A stretch of DNA of 64,000 nucleotides from JBOFMT01 sp051658525 (GCA_051658525.1 JBOFMT010000119.1:1-64000), one strand, 5' to 3'. Shown: positions 8,074 to 17,028, numbered from the stretch's first letter. Notes: generated by a model not told the origin, from the letters alone. Numbers and translations are program-made.

Positions 8074-9039
8074 TTAGATATATTTTTGGTTCGCAGTGAT
8101 GACAGCAAGTTTATAAACTTCTTCCGCATTACATCCACGAGACAAGTCATTGATTGGAGCATTCAACCCTTGTAAGATTGGTCCAACCGCTTCAAATCCA
8201 CCTAAACGTTGTGCAATTTTGTATCCGATATTCCCTGCTTCAATACTTGGGAAAATAAAGGTATTACATTGTCCAGCAACTGGAGATTGTGGAGCTTTGG
8301 TAGCAGCTACCGCTGGTGAAATCGCAGCATCGAATTGTAATTCTCCATCAACTGCAAAATCAACTTTCATTGTTTTTAAGCGTTTTGTAGCATTTGCAAC
8401 TTTATCAACATTTGGTCCTTTTCCAGATCCCATTGTAGAATAGCTCAACATCCCAACCTTTGGTTCAATTCCAAAGATACGTGCTGTTTTTGCAGTTTCT
8501 AATGCAATTTCAACCAAATCATCTTCACTTGGATCGATATTAATTGCACAATCACCCATTGCATAACGCTCTTGATCTTTTACCATAATAAAGCAGCTTG
8601 ATACAATACGGCTCCCTGGTCTTGTTTTAACTAATTGTAATGCTGGACGTACCGTATCCGCAGTTGAATAGGTAGCTCCTCCAACCAAACCATCTGCTTT
8701 TTCCATCTTCACTAACATCGTACCGAAGTAGTTTGTTTGTTTCAATAGACTCAAACATGTTGGAGCATCCATTTTACCTTTACGAAGTTCTACCATTTTA
8801 TCAACCATTTCATTCATTTCTGGATAGGTTACTGGATTGATGATTTCAATTCCTTCGATGTTTAAATTATTATTTTTTGCTAATGTCGTTACTTCTTCCA
8901 CGTTTCCTAGTAATACCGGAATCAATACTCCATCCGCATACAAACGAGACGCAGCCTCTAAAATACGTAAGTCATTTCCTTCTGGAAAGACAATACGAGT
9001 GTTTTTTCCTTTGATTGCTTCAATCATTTTGTTAATCAT
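8074..9039 (-). CDS. pta: Phosphate acetyltransferase
   Basis: Converts acetyl-CoA and phosphate to acetyl phosphate, the first step of acetate fermentation. The 321 residues match the short Pta type, a single PTA_PTB domain without the N-terminal regulatory region of the E. coli enzyme. Recognisable blocks are IVFPEGNDLRILEAA at the start, GGATYSTADTVRPALQ in the middle and the ending PINDLSRGC. AGAGG precedes the ATG. It is single-cistronic, with a terminator after it and a TATAAT-containing promoter before it. The partner ackA is not in the window. Confidence 0.95.
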   Translation of the reverse strand: MINKMIEAIKGKNTRIVFPEGNDLRILEAASRLYADGVLIPVLLGNVEEVTTLAKNNNLNIEGIEIINPVTYPEMNEMVDKMVELRKGKMDAPTCLSLLKQTNYFGTMLVKMEKADGLVGGATYSTADTVRPALQLVKTRPGSRIVSSCFIMVKDQERYAMGDCAINIDPSEDDLVEIALETAKTARIFGIEPKVGMLSYSTMGSGKGPNVDKVANATKRLKTMKVDFAVDGELQFDAAISPAVAATKAPQSPVAGQCNTFIFPSIEAGNIGYKIAQRLGGFEAVGPILQGLNAPINDLSRGCNAEEVYKLAVITANQKYI

Positions 9040-9065
9040 GTTGTTTACCTCTTTTCCTTGGTCTT

Positions 9066-9094
9066 ATTATAACAAATATCGCTCTACTTTTACA
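9066..9094 (-). promoter_or_regulatory. Probable promoter of pta
   Basis: A perfect -10 TATAAT (9066-9071, minus strand) lies 17 bases from a weak -35 TGTAAA (9089-9094). It overlaps the end of folT. Confidence 0.5.
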
Positions 9095-9920
9095 CTCTAT
9101 TGTTACGATTTACACGTTGCAAAGCACGCCATAAACTATAGCCAATCACAATGTTGCATGGAATCATAACACCAGCTTTTACTATACGCACAAACATGGA
9201 AATTAAGACTGGAATTCCATACATCATATTTAACCAAATTGGTGTAAAGATTAAATTGATGATTACTTCCAACAAAACAACAGCGATCACAAACAGAACA
9301 AAGTCTTGTGCGTCATCTTTCGCAAAGTGCTTTTGAATCAGTTGAATCGCAACGATTAGTACTCCCATAATAAGTGCTAAGAAGCAGAATACGCCAACTT
9401 TAATTGCAGGTGTTAAGACAAACAATTCGCTTCCAATCTTCACCTCTTGCATCACAAGTAGGTATCCTCCACTTGCTAATAGAATTCCCGCAAACAAAAC
9501 ATAGACAAAACGAATACTTTTAATTTGTTGAAAGGCTGCACGTTTGCGCATCAACAAGGCCGGAATCAAACAAAGTACCAACGAGTTTAACGTAAATCCT
9601 GCAAAGGGAAAGTTGGTCGGTACAAACAACAAGCCCAATAAATCCGTTACCAAACCTGTAACCAAAGCTAAAAATGGTGAAAGGACAAATCCACTTAATA
9701 ACAGTGGCAACTGTGCAAACCCAATTTTTAAACTAGGAACTCCCAATAAGGGAATCATCAAAGAGAAAAACGATAATACCACACTAAGTACAACCAACAT
9801 CCCTGCGATTGCCAACTGTTTGGTCGTAAACTTAACCCCAAAACGTTTTCCCACAACATAAAACACCCCTGCAATCAAAATGATCAACAAAGCTTGTACA
9901 ATATAAATTAAATCACTCAT
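9090..9920 (-). CDS. folT: Folate-specific S component of an ECF transporter (FolT)
   Basis: A 276-residue membrane protein with about seven or eight hydrophobic segments. It is the substrate-binding S component that joins the shared EcfA-EcfA'-EcfT module, encoded elsewhere, to import folates. The segment FSLMIPLLGVPSLKIGFAQLP, then GLVTDLLG, is typical of the folate subgroup, and the pairing with folC is a known context. The start overlaps the folC stop in an ATGA, with AAGGAGA upstream. The upstream in-frame extension lies inside folC and is not used. Import plus polyglutamylation points to folate salvage. Confidence 0.87.
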   Translation of the reverse strand: MSDLIYIVQALLIILIAGVFYVVGKRFGVKFTTKQLAIAGMLVVLSVVLSFFSLMIPLLGVPSLKIGFAQLPLLLSGFVLSPFLALVTGLVTDLLGLLFVPTNFPFAGFTLNSLVLCLIPALLMRKRAAFQQIKSIRFVYVLFAGILLASGGYLLVMQEVKIGSELFVLTPAIKVGVFCFLALIMGVLIVAIQLIQKHFAKDDAQDFVLFVIAVVLLEVIINLIFTPIWLNMMYGIPVLISMFVRIVKAGVMIPCNIVIGYSLWRALQRVNRNNRV

Positions 9921-11077
9921 TTTATCTTCTCCTTTATCCATGGTGAAATTGCTCCTACAAAGTAAAGCGAGCCAATCACACAAAACGATTGCCCGTTTGC
10001 TAGACAATCTTCCATAACTGTAACTACATCTTGAGCAAAGCGAACATGTGTATTTTCTTGATAGCTATCTCGATGGGCACTACGCGGATGGTCAAATTCC
10101 GTAACGATGATGTCCATAGTAGTTTCTGCTAGCAGAGCTAGCATGGCATCCACCGGTTTATCTGCAAGTGCCGCAAAGATACAAACATCAAGCTGCAACT
10201 CTTTACTACTCTCAATAAAACTCGCTATCCCCTCGACATTGTGTGCACCATCAACAACGATCGTTGGTGTTGTTGATAATACTTCAAACCGTCCTGGCCA
10301 AGAAAAGTCTGATAAGGCCTGCTGGATGGTGAGCGGATCTAAGTCTTGTTGGAAGGCCTCCATCGCACACAATGCTAACCTTGCGTTTATTTGTTGATAC
10401 TTAGCCCTTGTTGGCAAGGTATAGCGCTGCTGTTTCCAAATCAGTTCACCGGCCAAACTAGACTCTTCTAGCTCTACAGGGTAAAAAAGTGCACCTTGAG
10501 CTTCCACGATTGTTTTTATTTCTTTTTGCAAGGTAACATCTTGTTCTCCACACACGAAGGGAATCGCTTTTTTCGCAATTCCTGCCTTATGCCATACAAT
10601 CGATGATTTAGTCGTTCCTAAGTAATCTTGATGATCCATTCCAATATTCGTTAAAATGGAAAGGATTGGGTTGCTTACAACACTCGTTGCATCCAAACGA
10701 CCACCCATGCCGCATTCCAACAATACCACATCCACCTGTTCATCATAAAAATACAACAAGGCAATGAGCACTTGTTGTTCGAAAAGCGATAAACCAAAAG
10801 GTTCTACCTTTGTAAAATATGCCTGTAATTGTTCGTCTTCAATGTCTTTTCCAGAGACTTGAAACATCGCATTCATTGTTGTGATACTTGGTGATGTAAA
10901 CACTCCTACGCGCCGGTTTTGTGCTTCTAGTAAACATTTCAAAAACTGAATCGTACTACCTTTCCCATTGGTTCCGGCAACTTGAATGACCTTTAGTTCT
11001 GGAAGAAATGAAAAATTGGCATACGCTGCTTTGATTGCATCTAAATCATAATGTATTTCAAAGGTTTTATTTTCCAT
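9917..11077 (-). CDS. folC: Folylpolyglutamate synthase / dihydrofolate synthase
   Basis: Adds glutamate to folates (or dihydropteroate), trapping them in the cell. The P-loop GTNGKGST, the Mg/ATP region LTNIGMDHQDYLG and the later VVDGAHN motif are all present. At about 386 residues it is shorter than the usual 420-430, and the folate loop reads TSPSITTMN rather than the common SPHL form, so it is divergent. I start at the ATG after GGGGGG, overlapping the ung stop by 11 bases. With folT in an ATGA overlap, it most likely retains imported folate. Confidence 0.93.
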   Translation of the reverse strand: MENKTFEIHYDLDAIKAAYANFSFLPELKVIQVAGTNGKGSTIQFLKCLLEAQNRRVGVFTSPSITTMNAMFQVSGKDIEDEQLQAYFTKVEPFGLSLFEQQVLIALLYFYDEQVDVVLLECGMGGRLDATSVVSNPILSILTNIGMDHQDYLGTTKSSIVWHKAGIAKKAIPFVCGEQDVTLQKEIKTIVEAQGALFYPVELEESSLAGELIWKQQRYTLPTRAKYQQINARLALCAMEAFQQDLDPLTIQQALSDFSWPGRFEVLSTTPTIVVDGAHNVEGIASFIESSKELQLDVCIFAALADKPVDAMLALLAETTMDIIVTEFDHPRSAHRDSYQENTHVRFAQDVVTVMEDCLANGQSFCVIGSLYFVGAISPWIKEKIK

Positions 11078-11723
11078 GTTCCCCCCATTGGATGGAGCTA
11101 CCATACCAAAGTTCTAATTGTTGATTGATTCTAGAAAAACACTGACTCTCAAAAAAGCCGCGGTAAGCTGACAGGGGCGAAGGATGTGCACTTTCAATCA
11201 CACAATGCTTTTCTAGATCAATCCACTGTTTTGTTTGCTGTGCTGCTTTTCCCCATAATACAAAGACCAAATGTTCTTTGTGCTCGCTTAGATAGCTGAT
11301 TGCATGTTGCGTAAAACATTCCCAGCCCATCCCTTGATGAGAGTTCGCTCGATGTGCTTCAACGGTCAAAACACGATTCAGTAAAAAGACACCTTGTTCT
11401 GCCCAATCACTAAGATCGCTTTGACTACGTTGAATCCCAAGATCCAACGCTAACAATTTAAACATATTACGCAAGCTCGGTGGTATGCTCGTATCACGTA
11501 CCGAAAAAGCCAAACCATGAGCTTGGTGTGCATCATGATAGGGGTCTTGCCCTAAAATAACGACCTTTACACGATCGAGTGGACAACGAACAAACGCTTC
11601 AAACCATAGTTCTCGCTCAGGGTAAACTGTAGTTGTTTCACAAGCGCGTTCCAAATGTTCCATCAGTTGTTGATAATAGGGTTGTTGTTGTTCTTGATTT
11701 AAGAAATCACTCCACGTTTCCAT
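11067..11723 (-). CDS. ung: Uracil-DNA glycosylase, family 1
   Basis: Removes uracil from DNA in base-excision repair. GQDPYH with the catalytic Asp, the LLNRVLTVE strand and the HPSPLSAYRGFF DNA-intercalation loop are present in about 218 residues, the normal size. The ATG chosen overlaps the end of the lipoprotein gene by 17 bases; a TTG six codons upstream is the alternative. The ribosome site is weak, so translation probably couples to the gene before. It overlaps folC at its own end. Confidence 0.95.
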   Translation of the reverse strand: METWSDFLNQEQQQPYYQQLMEHLERACETTTVYPERELWFEAFVRCPLDRVKVVILGQDPYHDAHQAHGLAFSVRDTSIPPSLRNMFKLLALDLGIQRSQSDLSDWAEQGVFLLNRVLTVEAHRANSHQGMGWECFTQHAISYLSEHKEHLVFVLWGKAAQQTKQWIDLEKHCVIESAHPSPLSAYRGFFESQCFSRINQQLELWYGSSIQWGEHGK

Positions 11724-12903
11724 CTTGAATCCAGTCTTCAATTAGTTGTACTAGCTCTTGTTGTGCACGTTCTGCACTGATGACACCACGTGACATCGCC
11801 TTCATAATATCGATTACATCACTTTCTACATACCATTCAACAATACTCACATCCGGATTGGATGCCATTGCCGTCAGTGGTCGAGCAATGGAATCACTCA
11901 ATGCTTTGGTGATTTCCTCTTGATACGTATCATTATAAATAAAGCTACTACGATTCACATGGGTAATCGCAGCAAATCGATCCGTTGTCTCAATATAGGC
12001 TTGCATCCCCGCTTGCGAACGGATTAAACCTAGCACCGCTTCTACCATATTGGGATATCGTGTGGTTTCTTTTACGCTATAGCCATTTACACTTACGATA
12101 TTTTTCATTGGATATAATCCTACCGTTGGGATATCGGTAATCTTTAAGATATCCCCAAAATATTCTTCATAGATTCGAAATTGCATTCCTGTATGTAGGA
12201 AGCCACTTGCATAAGCATTATCCATAAACCAATTATCGTAATAGCCGTTTGCATCCAATAAATTAAATTGTTGTGAGATTTTTTTTAATTGTTGTAACAT
12301 ACGTAAACATTGTTCACTCTGCATGTTTTCCACCGACAATTTATCCTCTTGAAACAAATCAAAGCCTTCTAAGGTTGTGAAAGGAAATACGTTAATATTA
12401 TTAGGATCCACATAAATGGCATTGGACACACCACTGCGATATAGAGCCTCAAAACTTGTCACATCATGACTTGAGAGCATACTCATATTATACGCATAAA
12501 ACATTCCATTGACATTCATCGGTACAAACGTATGTTTCGCTCCCTTAAGGCTTGCTACGTAAGAATCAGGATATCCAACTTCAAAGCTCTCCTCAACACG
12601 TGCTGCAATTGCACGACTTTGAGCAAAGAGTGTAGGTACAAACGTATCTGCAACCAAATAGATATCTGCACTAATTGCACCCGCTTCAAAATACTCGCGT
12701 ATTGCATGGTGCTCTTCCACCACATTTACCGTTAATGCTCCCGTATGCTCTGGATAGGTCTCATTCCATAAAGCAATAATCGCATCGCCATACAGTTGAT
12801 TTTCAACCTCCATCACAATACTAGCACCTTCTTCAATCTCTACTGTTGGAGTTTGACATCCAAACAAAAACAATGAGACGATAAGTAGTATAAATTGTTT
12901 CAT
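11707..12903 (-). CDS. Lipoprotein, family 1 extracellular solute-binding protein
   Basis: About 398 residues with a lipoprotein signal: MKQFILLIVSLFLFGC, lipobox LFGC. The rest has the look of a family 1 ABC solute-binding protein, with VVEEHHAIREYFEAG early, VPMNVNGMFYAYN in the middle and a hydrophobic VNGYSVKETTRYP hinge region late. GGAGG lies five bases before the start. No permease or ATPase gene is nearby; it sits between a DUF4234 gene and ung, which is odd for a transporter component. The ligand is unknown; carbohydrate is a guess from the family. Confidence 0.8.
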   Translation of the reverse strand: MKQFILLIVSLFLFGCQTPTVEIEEGASIVMEVENQLYGDAIIALWNETYPEHTGALTVNVVEEHHAIREYFEAGAISADIYLVADTFVPTLFAQSRAIAARVEESFEVGYPDSYVASLKGAKHTFVPMNVNGMFYAYNMSMLSSHDVTSFEALYRSGVSNAIYVDPNNINVFPFTTLEGFDLFQEDKLSVENMQSEQCLRMLQQLKKISQQFNLLDANGYYDNWFMDNAYASGFLHTGMQFRIYEEYFGDILKITDIPTVGLYPMKNIVSVNGYSVKETTRYPNMVEAVLGLIRSQAGMQAYIETTDRFAAITHVNRSSFIYNDTYQEEITKALSDSIARPLTAMASNPDVSIVEWYVESDVIDIMKAMSRGVISAERAQQELVQLIEDWIQDGNVE

Positions 12904-12920
12904 GTCATCCTCCAAACTTC

Positions 12921-12944
12921 AAAAAAAAGCACTTTTCAGTGCTT
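12921..12944 (-). terminator. Terminator after the DUF4234 gene
   Basis: AAGCACT-GAAA-AGTGCTT followed by a run of T on the minus strand, overlapping the DUF4234 stop codon. It may be leaky, because I see no separate promoter for the lipoprotein-ung-folC-folT chain that follows. Confidence 0.75.
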
Positions 12945-13317
12945 ATCGGTAGATAGGTCCACCTTCAACGCTTCGATCAATGATATTGTTCATTTCGCTT
13001 TGTAAGATTGCATTTGCTACAATCCACAATCCAAATACAGATAAGACGATGTTAATGATTGAAAGATCGTTTCCTCTCATCCCTTTGTTTTGTTGGATTT
13101 CCAACACGCGTTTCGCATATTTATAATGCCAATAAATTGCATAAACACCACACGTTACGATCGTGAACAATAATTCTAGCGCCGCATTATCTTGATAATC
13201 TCCCATTTGGTTGATTTCTTCAGCTTGCTTGTAAAATAAATATAATGTATAAATTCCACAAGTCAAAAGACTAAGAATAATCAAGGTAATGATATTGCGT
13301 TTTTGTACTTGATACAT
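12943..13317 (-). CDS. DUF4234 small membrane protein
   Basis: 124 residues with three hydrophobic stretches: residues about 9-29, about 47-63 (LLFTIVTCGVYAIYW) and a last one near 87-105. The doubled TCGIYTLYLFYK / TCGVYAIYWHYK pattern is the DUF4234 signature. Function is unknown. It lies 12 bases after the phosphoglucomutase gene, behind a GGGGAGGTA-type ribosome site, so it is probably cotranscribed with it, and it is closed by a hairpin terminator. Confidence 0.8.
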   Translation of the reverse strand: MYQVQKRNIITLIILSLLTCGIYTLYLFYKQAEEINQMGDYQDNAALELLFTIVTCGVYAIYWHYKYAKRVLEIQQNKGMRGNDLSIINIVLSVFGLWIVANAILQSEMNNIIDRSVEGGPIYR

Positions 13318-13329
13318 AGGTACCTCCCC

Positions 13330-15018
13330 TTAGGCGATTAGACTTGCAATTGCATTTTTGTATTGTTCAAACTTTTGTTCCCCATCGGTTTGTGATGTAG
13401 ACTTAATACAATAGTAGAACTTACATTTTGGTTCTGTTCCACTTGGTCGAATTGCAATCCAAGAGCCATCTTCTAAGAAGAATTTTAACACATCACTCGG
13501 TGTAAAGTCCAATGAGACCTCACCAGTAGCGTCGATTCGTTTTAATGTTTGGTAATCTTCAAAGGCAACAACAGCAAACCCAGCAATTTCTTTTAGATTC
13601 GACGTACGCATCGTATGAATAATCTCTTGAATTCGCTTGCTTCCTGCTTCACCAGCTAGAGTTAATGAAGTTTGTTTCTCTGTATAAGTTCCATAGGTTT
13701 CATACAATTCAAACAATACATCCAATAAGCTTTTACCTTGTGCTTTATAGAAGGCTGCAGCTTCACAAAGAATCAAACAAGCTTGTAATGCATCTTTATC
13801 ACGTACAAATGGTTGTAGCAGATAACCATAGCTCTCTTCATAACCAAACACAAAGTCTTTTTCTTTGGTCACTTCGTATTGTGCAATTTTTTCACCGATG
13901 AATTTAAATCCAGTCAGTGTTTTTTCTACGGCAACATCATAACGTTTCGCTACTTGTTCTCCTAAATCAGAAGTAACAACCGTATTGAACATAACAGGAT
14001 TTGCTGGCATCAACCCTTTTTCCTTCATACAAGAGAACACATATTCTAAAAGAATTGATCCCGTTTGATTTCCCGTTAACAATTGGTATCCCGATTCGGT
14101 TTTCACCGCTACACCCATACGATCTGCATCCGGGTCACAACTCAATACGATATCCGCATTGTGTTTTTGTGCATAGTCAAGTGCTAAGGTATAACTCTCA
14201 ACTTCCTCTGGATTTGGTGTAGTTGTATTTGAGAAGTCAGGATCTGGTGCACTTTGTTCTTCTACTAGTACATAAGAATATCCCGCATCATCTAAGATAC
14301 GGCAAACACCTACGTTTGCTGTTCCATGTTGTGGTGTAAAAATAACCTTTAAATCTGACTTATCAATTTCAGGCTGTAGTTGAATCTTCATTACTTCTGC
14401 ATAATATGCTTCATCTACTTCTTGATCGATCATGGTGATCAGCTGTTCTTGTTCTGGAGTTAAGTTAATAGCAATTGCCAATGGATCTTCAATGGCATTG
14501 ACATTCGCAATCACTTGGTTTGCGAGCGCAGGTACTAATTGGCACCCTTTGGCATCGTATAATTTATATCCATTGTATTCTTTTGGATTATGACTTGCTG
14601 TAATCATAATTCCACCAAAACATCCCAAACGGCGTACCGCAAAGCTCAACTCTGGAGTTGGTCTAAGACTGGTAAATACATAGGATTTGATATTGAAACT
14701 TGCTAGTACTCTTGCACTTACCAATGCAAATTCATAACTCATGTGACGATTGTCATAACCGATGGCAACACCTTGCTCACATGCAGTCTCACCATTGCTT
14801 GCAATGTATTGTGCAAAGCCAACATTGGCTTTGGTAATTGTGTGTACATTGATTCGGTTGGTTCCAGCACCTAAAAGACCACGCATTCCAGCGGTACCAA
14901 AAGCAATATCAGTATAAAAGGCATCGTTTGCTTGCTCTTCACTCATTGCTTCAAGTTCAAGTTTTAATTTTGGATCAATATTTGGATGTTCCATCCATGT
15001 TGTATACTGTTTGTTCAT
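13330..15018 (-). CDS. Phosphoglucomutase / phosphomannomutase
   Basis: Interconverts hexose 1- and 6-phosphates, feeding cell-wall and polymer sugars. The alpha-D-phosphohexomutase landmarks are present in order: GTAGMRGLLG substrate loop, ITASHNPKEYNGYK with the phosphoserine, the metal loop SCDPDADRMG, GYEESYG, and RPSGTEPK near the C-terminus. The 562 residues match the Bacillus PgcA-type enzymes. GAGGGGG lies upstream of the ATG. It follows the HPr terminator and leads into the DUF4234 gene. Sugar preference (glucose or mannose) cannot be set by reading. Confidence 0.95.
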   Translation of the reverse strand: MNKQYTTWMEHPNIDPKLKLELEAMSEEQANDAFYTDIAFGTAGMRGLLGAGTNRINVHTITKANVGFAQYIASNGETACEQGVAIGYDNRHMSYEFALVSARVLASFNIKSYVFTSLRPTPELSFAVRRLGCFGGIMITASHNPKEYNGYKLYDAKGCQLVPALANQVIANVNAIEDPLAIAINLTPEQEQLITMIDQEVDEAYYAEVMKIQLQPEIDKSDLKVIFTPQHGTANVGVCRILDDAGYSYVLVEEQSAPDPDFSNTTTPNPEEVESYTLALDYAQKHNADIVLSCDPDADRMGVAVKTESGYQLLTGNQTGSILLEYVFSCMKEKGLMPANPVMFNTVVTSDLGEQVAKRYDVAVEKTLTGFKFIGEKIAQYEVTKEKDFVFGYEESYGYLLQPFVRDKDALQACLILCEAAAFYKAQGKSLLDVLFELYETYGTYTEKQTSLTLAGEAGSKRIQEIIHTMRTSNLKEIAGFAVVAFEDYQTLKRIDATGEVSLDFTPSDVLKFFLEDGSWIAIRPSGTEPKCKFYYCIKSTSQTDGEQKFEQYKNAIASLIA

Positions 15019-15042
15019 TCTATTTTCCCCCTCTTTGGATAA

Positions 15043-15068
15043 TAAAAAAGAAATGGCACGCCATTTCT
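15043..15068 (-). terminator. Terminator after the HPr gene
   Basis: AGAAATGGC and GCCATTTCT (15049-15057 with 15060-15068) form a tight stem. Six T follow on the minus strand. Confidence 0.8.
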
Positions 15069-15079
15069 CTTAAAACAAA

Positions 15080-15346
15080 TTAAGCAATAATTTTTTGTGC
15101 GCGTAATACTTCTTCGATTGCAGCGATAGCAGCAACTTCATCTTCACCTTCACAAGTAATTGTGATTTCTGATTGTGTAGGGATTCCTAAAGACATTACA
15201 CCCATGATTGATTTCATGTTTACTTCGCGTCCTTTTGATGCGATGTTTACTTCACTTTTGAATTTTGAAGCAGCATTAACAGCAACAGTTGCTGGTCTTG
15301 CGTGTAATCCAACTGGATCTACTACGATAGCTGTGAATTGTTTCAT
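15080..15346 (-). CDS. ptsH: HPr phosphocarrier protein of the PTS
   Basis: Carries phosphate from enzyme I to sugar-specific EIIA domains and, when phosphorylated on Ser46, acts with CcpA in catabolite control. His15 lies in GLHARPA and the regulatory serine in KSIMGVMSLG at residue 46, so both sites are intact; 88 residues is standard. TAGGAGG precedes the ATG. It stands alone between terminators with no ptsI next to it. The presence of Ser46 implies HPr-kinase-dependent regulation in this organism. Confidence 0.95.
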   Translation of the reverse strand: MKQFTAIVVDPVGLHARPATVAVNAASKFKSEVNIASKGREVNMKSIMGVMSLGIPTQSEITITCEGEDEVAAIAAIEEVLRAQKIIA

Positions 15347-15394
15347 TTGATATATCCTCCTAAATGGTTTTCGTTTAATCTCTATAATTTTAAC

Positions 15395-15850
15395 TTATTT
15401 TTTGTCGTCAAGCAATCCATTTACGCATAATTTTTCAATTTCGTGCTCATTGTACAAACGAATTCCACTTGACATCAACATTTTTGCCGTAATTCCGCAA
15501 TTATCAACCAATTTGCCACAAAATTCACCATTATATATGTGATGAACACCACAACTTGGTGACTTCTCTTTTAATATTGCAATGCAAATCCCCTCTTTTT
15601 TGCATAGGGAAAGCGCTTTTTTTGCTCCAAGCTCGAATTCTTTTGTTTTATCGTCTCCATTTTGATTGATTACTCGATCCCCTACAATTTCTGCAGGAAT
15701 GCGTGGAGTGGAAAGTCCTCCAGCAACTTCAGGACAAAAGGGAACAAGCTGATATTGTTTGGCTAAAGCTACGACATCCTGGTGAAGATTATCTAACCCA
15801 TTGTATTTGCAAGCTTCCCCTAGCAAACATGCACTAACGAATAGTTTCAT
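15395..15850 (-). CDS. DUF523 family protein
   Basis: 151 residues with the DUF523 hallmarks: SACLLGEACKYNG at the N-terminus, PFCPEVAGGLSTPR, then AILKEKSPSCG, with several conserved cysteines that may bind metal. Members have been linked to thiouracil handling in some bacteria, but the function here is unknown. The start chosen has AAGGAG seven bases upstream and overlaps the yaaA end by 17 bases, suggesting coupled translation. Confidence 0.88.
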   Translation of the reverse strand: MKLFVSACLLGEACKYNGLDNLHQDVVALAKQYQLVPFCPEVAGGLSTPRIPAEIVGDRVINQNGDDKTKEFELGAKKALSLCKKEGICIAILKEKSPSCGVHHIYNGEFCGKLVDNCGITAKMLMSSGIRLYNEHEIEKLCVNGLLDDKK

Positions 15851-16553
15851 CAACAATCTCCTTTACAAAGACATAGGTGTTTGCATCACTTGCTACCTCA
15901 TCAAACACATAACCCTCTATCACTAAGCTTTTTACTTGTTCAATCCGATGGATTTTTTGTTTGATGATTGCATTTACCATCCGACCACGCATCATCTTTG
16001 AGAAGGTTGCCTTCGCCATCCGTTTTTCTCCATGTTGTTCATAGAACAACACATCAACCACATGATTATGTTCACGATCTAAGACAGTACTATATTCTTT
16101 GCTTGCCAAATTTAAAATCGTTTGTCCTTGAAACAAGTTTTGACTTGTCCAAAACTGAGCCAAACGCTGTGTATTCCAAGTTAGTTTTGCTTGCATTTCC
16201 AAGCGATAGGGAACAATACGATCACTAGGACGTAATACTCCATAGATAGCACTTAAGATACAAAGATGTTGATTTGCAAAGGTAAAATCATCTTCAGTAA
16301 AACTTTCGATGTTCATATATTGAAAGCTCAAGCCCTCATAATAAGCAATGGCATTCGTACTTTTCCCCATTTCTTGAAAGAGTTTTTGCGCCTTTGCTTG
16401 CCTAGCTGTATACACTGCAATAAAATCTTCTTCTGACATTTGCGCAAGGTAGGAACGCAGTGCACTCGCTATTTGTTGATACTTTGGCTTTGTCTCTTCT
16501 AGCAATGCACTTTTATATTTCATTGTCTTGGTTGGAGATACTACAATCTTCAT
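15834..16553 (-). CDS. yaaA: YaaA peroxide-stress protein (DUF328)
   Basis: E. coli YaaA lowers free iron during peroxide stress and binds DNA. The family blocks are present in 239 residues: the N-terminal VVSPTKTM, the LSAIYGVLRPSD loop, PYRLEM and LNLASKEY, with the late FSKMMRGRM basic region. I start at the ATG after AGGAG; ten upstream codons have no family match. It is divergent from the RlmH-like gene across a short shared promoter region and overlaps the DUF523 gene downstream. Confidence 0.93.
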   Translation of the reverse strand: MKIVVSPTKTMKYKSALLEETKPKYQQIASALRSYLAQMSEEDFIAVYTARQAKAQKLFQEMGKSTNAIAYYEGLSFQYMNIESFTEDDFTFANQHLCILSAIYGVLRPSDRIVPYRLEMQAKLTWNTQRLAQFWTSQNLFQGQTILNLASKEYSTVLDREHNHVVDVLFYEQHGEKRMAKATFSKMMRGRMVNAIIKQKIHRIEQVKSLVIEGYVFDEVASDANTYVFVKEIVDETIR

Positions 16554-16566
16554 TTTCTTCACTCTC

Positions 16567-16596
16567 CTAACATTTTCATTCAATATCTATTATAAT
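16567..16596 (+). promoter_or_regulatory. Promoter of the short RlmH-like gene, back-to-back with that of yaaA
   Basis: On the plus strand a perfect TATAAT (16591-16596) lies 24 bases before the start codon with a weak CTAACA -35 at 18 bases. The palindromic ATTATAAT also gives yaaA a -10 on the minus strand, with TTCACT 16 bases away. Confidence 0.5.
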
Positions 16597-16619
16597 ATAC
16601 CATAGAAGGAAGTGAATCT

Positions 16620-17018
16620 ATGAATTATCAAATCTATGTAAACGAACAAAAAGTGGAAAAATCCTGGTCTTTAGCGATCAAAGAATATACCAAACGCTTA
16701 TCCAAATATTGTAAAGTCGAAGTTTTCTTTTTGAAAGATGCGCAAGCACTTGATAAAAAATGTAAGGATAAAATGCTGCGTATCCAAATTGTCGAAGGAC
16801 TAGAACAATACGACAGCGTTGCCTTTAATGGCTATTTACAGGAGTTTGGCCTCCATGGACAACCCAACCTTGCCTTTTTGATTGGTTTTTCCTCTGCGTG
16901 CGAGCACAAGCTAGCAATTTCGCAAATGCAGTTTTCCAAAGGGATGATTGCCACGATTTTGTTGGAACAAATCTATCGCGCTTATCGAATCGAAAACAAT
17001 GAACCATATCACAAGTAA
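16620..17018 (+). CDS. Short RlmH-like protein with degenerate SAM site and intact C-terminal tail
   Basis: Related to RlmH, the SPOUT enzyme that methylates pseudouridine 1915 of 23S rRNA. The N-terminal IKEYTKRLSKYCKVEVF and the C-terminus LLEQIYRAYRIENNEPYHK (residues 114-132) match RlmH closely, including the YRA..PYHK tail. The cofactor region does not: the usual IGG is IGF (88-90), the loop after it is about eight residues short, and the MTFxHQ segment is MQFSKGM. At 132 residues it is shorter than the usual 155-160. It has its own promoter, a ribosome site and a terminator, so it is a maintained gene. I infer a non-catalytic partner subunit. Confidence 0.8.
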   Translation: MNYQIYVNEQKVEKSWSLAIKEYTKRLSKYCKVEVFFLKDAQALDKKCKDKMLRIQIVEGLEQYDSVAFNGYLQEFGLHGQPNLAFLIGFSSACEHKLAISQMQFSKGMIATILLEQIYRAYRIENNEPYHK

Positions 17019-17028
17019 TATCCTTTTT

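Noticed and set aside
9921..9990. Tetrahydrofolate riboswitch before folT
   Set aside because: folT starts inside the end of folC with no leader between them.
9921..10007. Longer N-terminus for FolT
   Set aside because: The 29 extra codons lie wholly inside folC, and the ATG at 9920 has a better ribosome site and the typical ATGA overlap.
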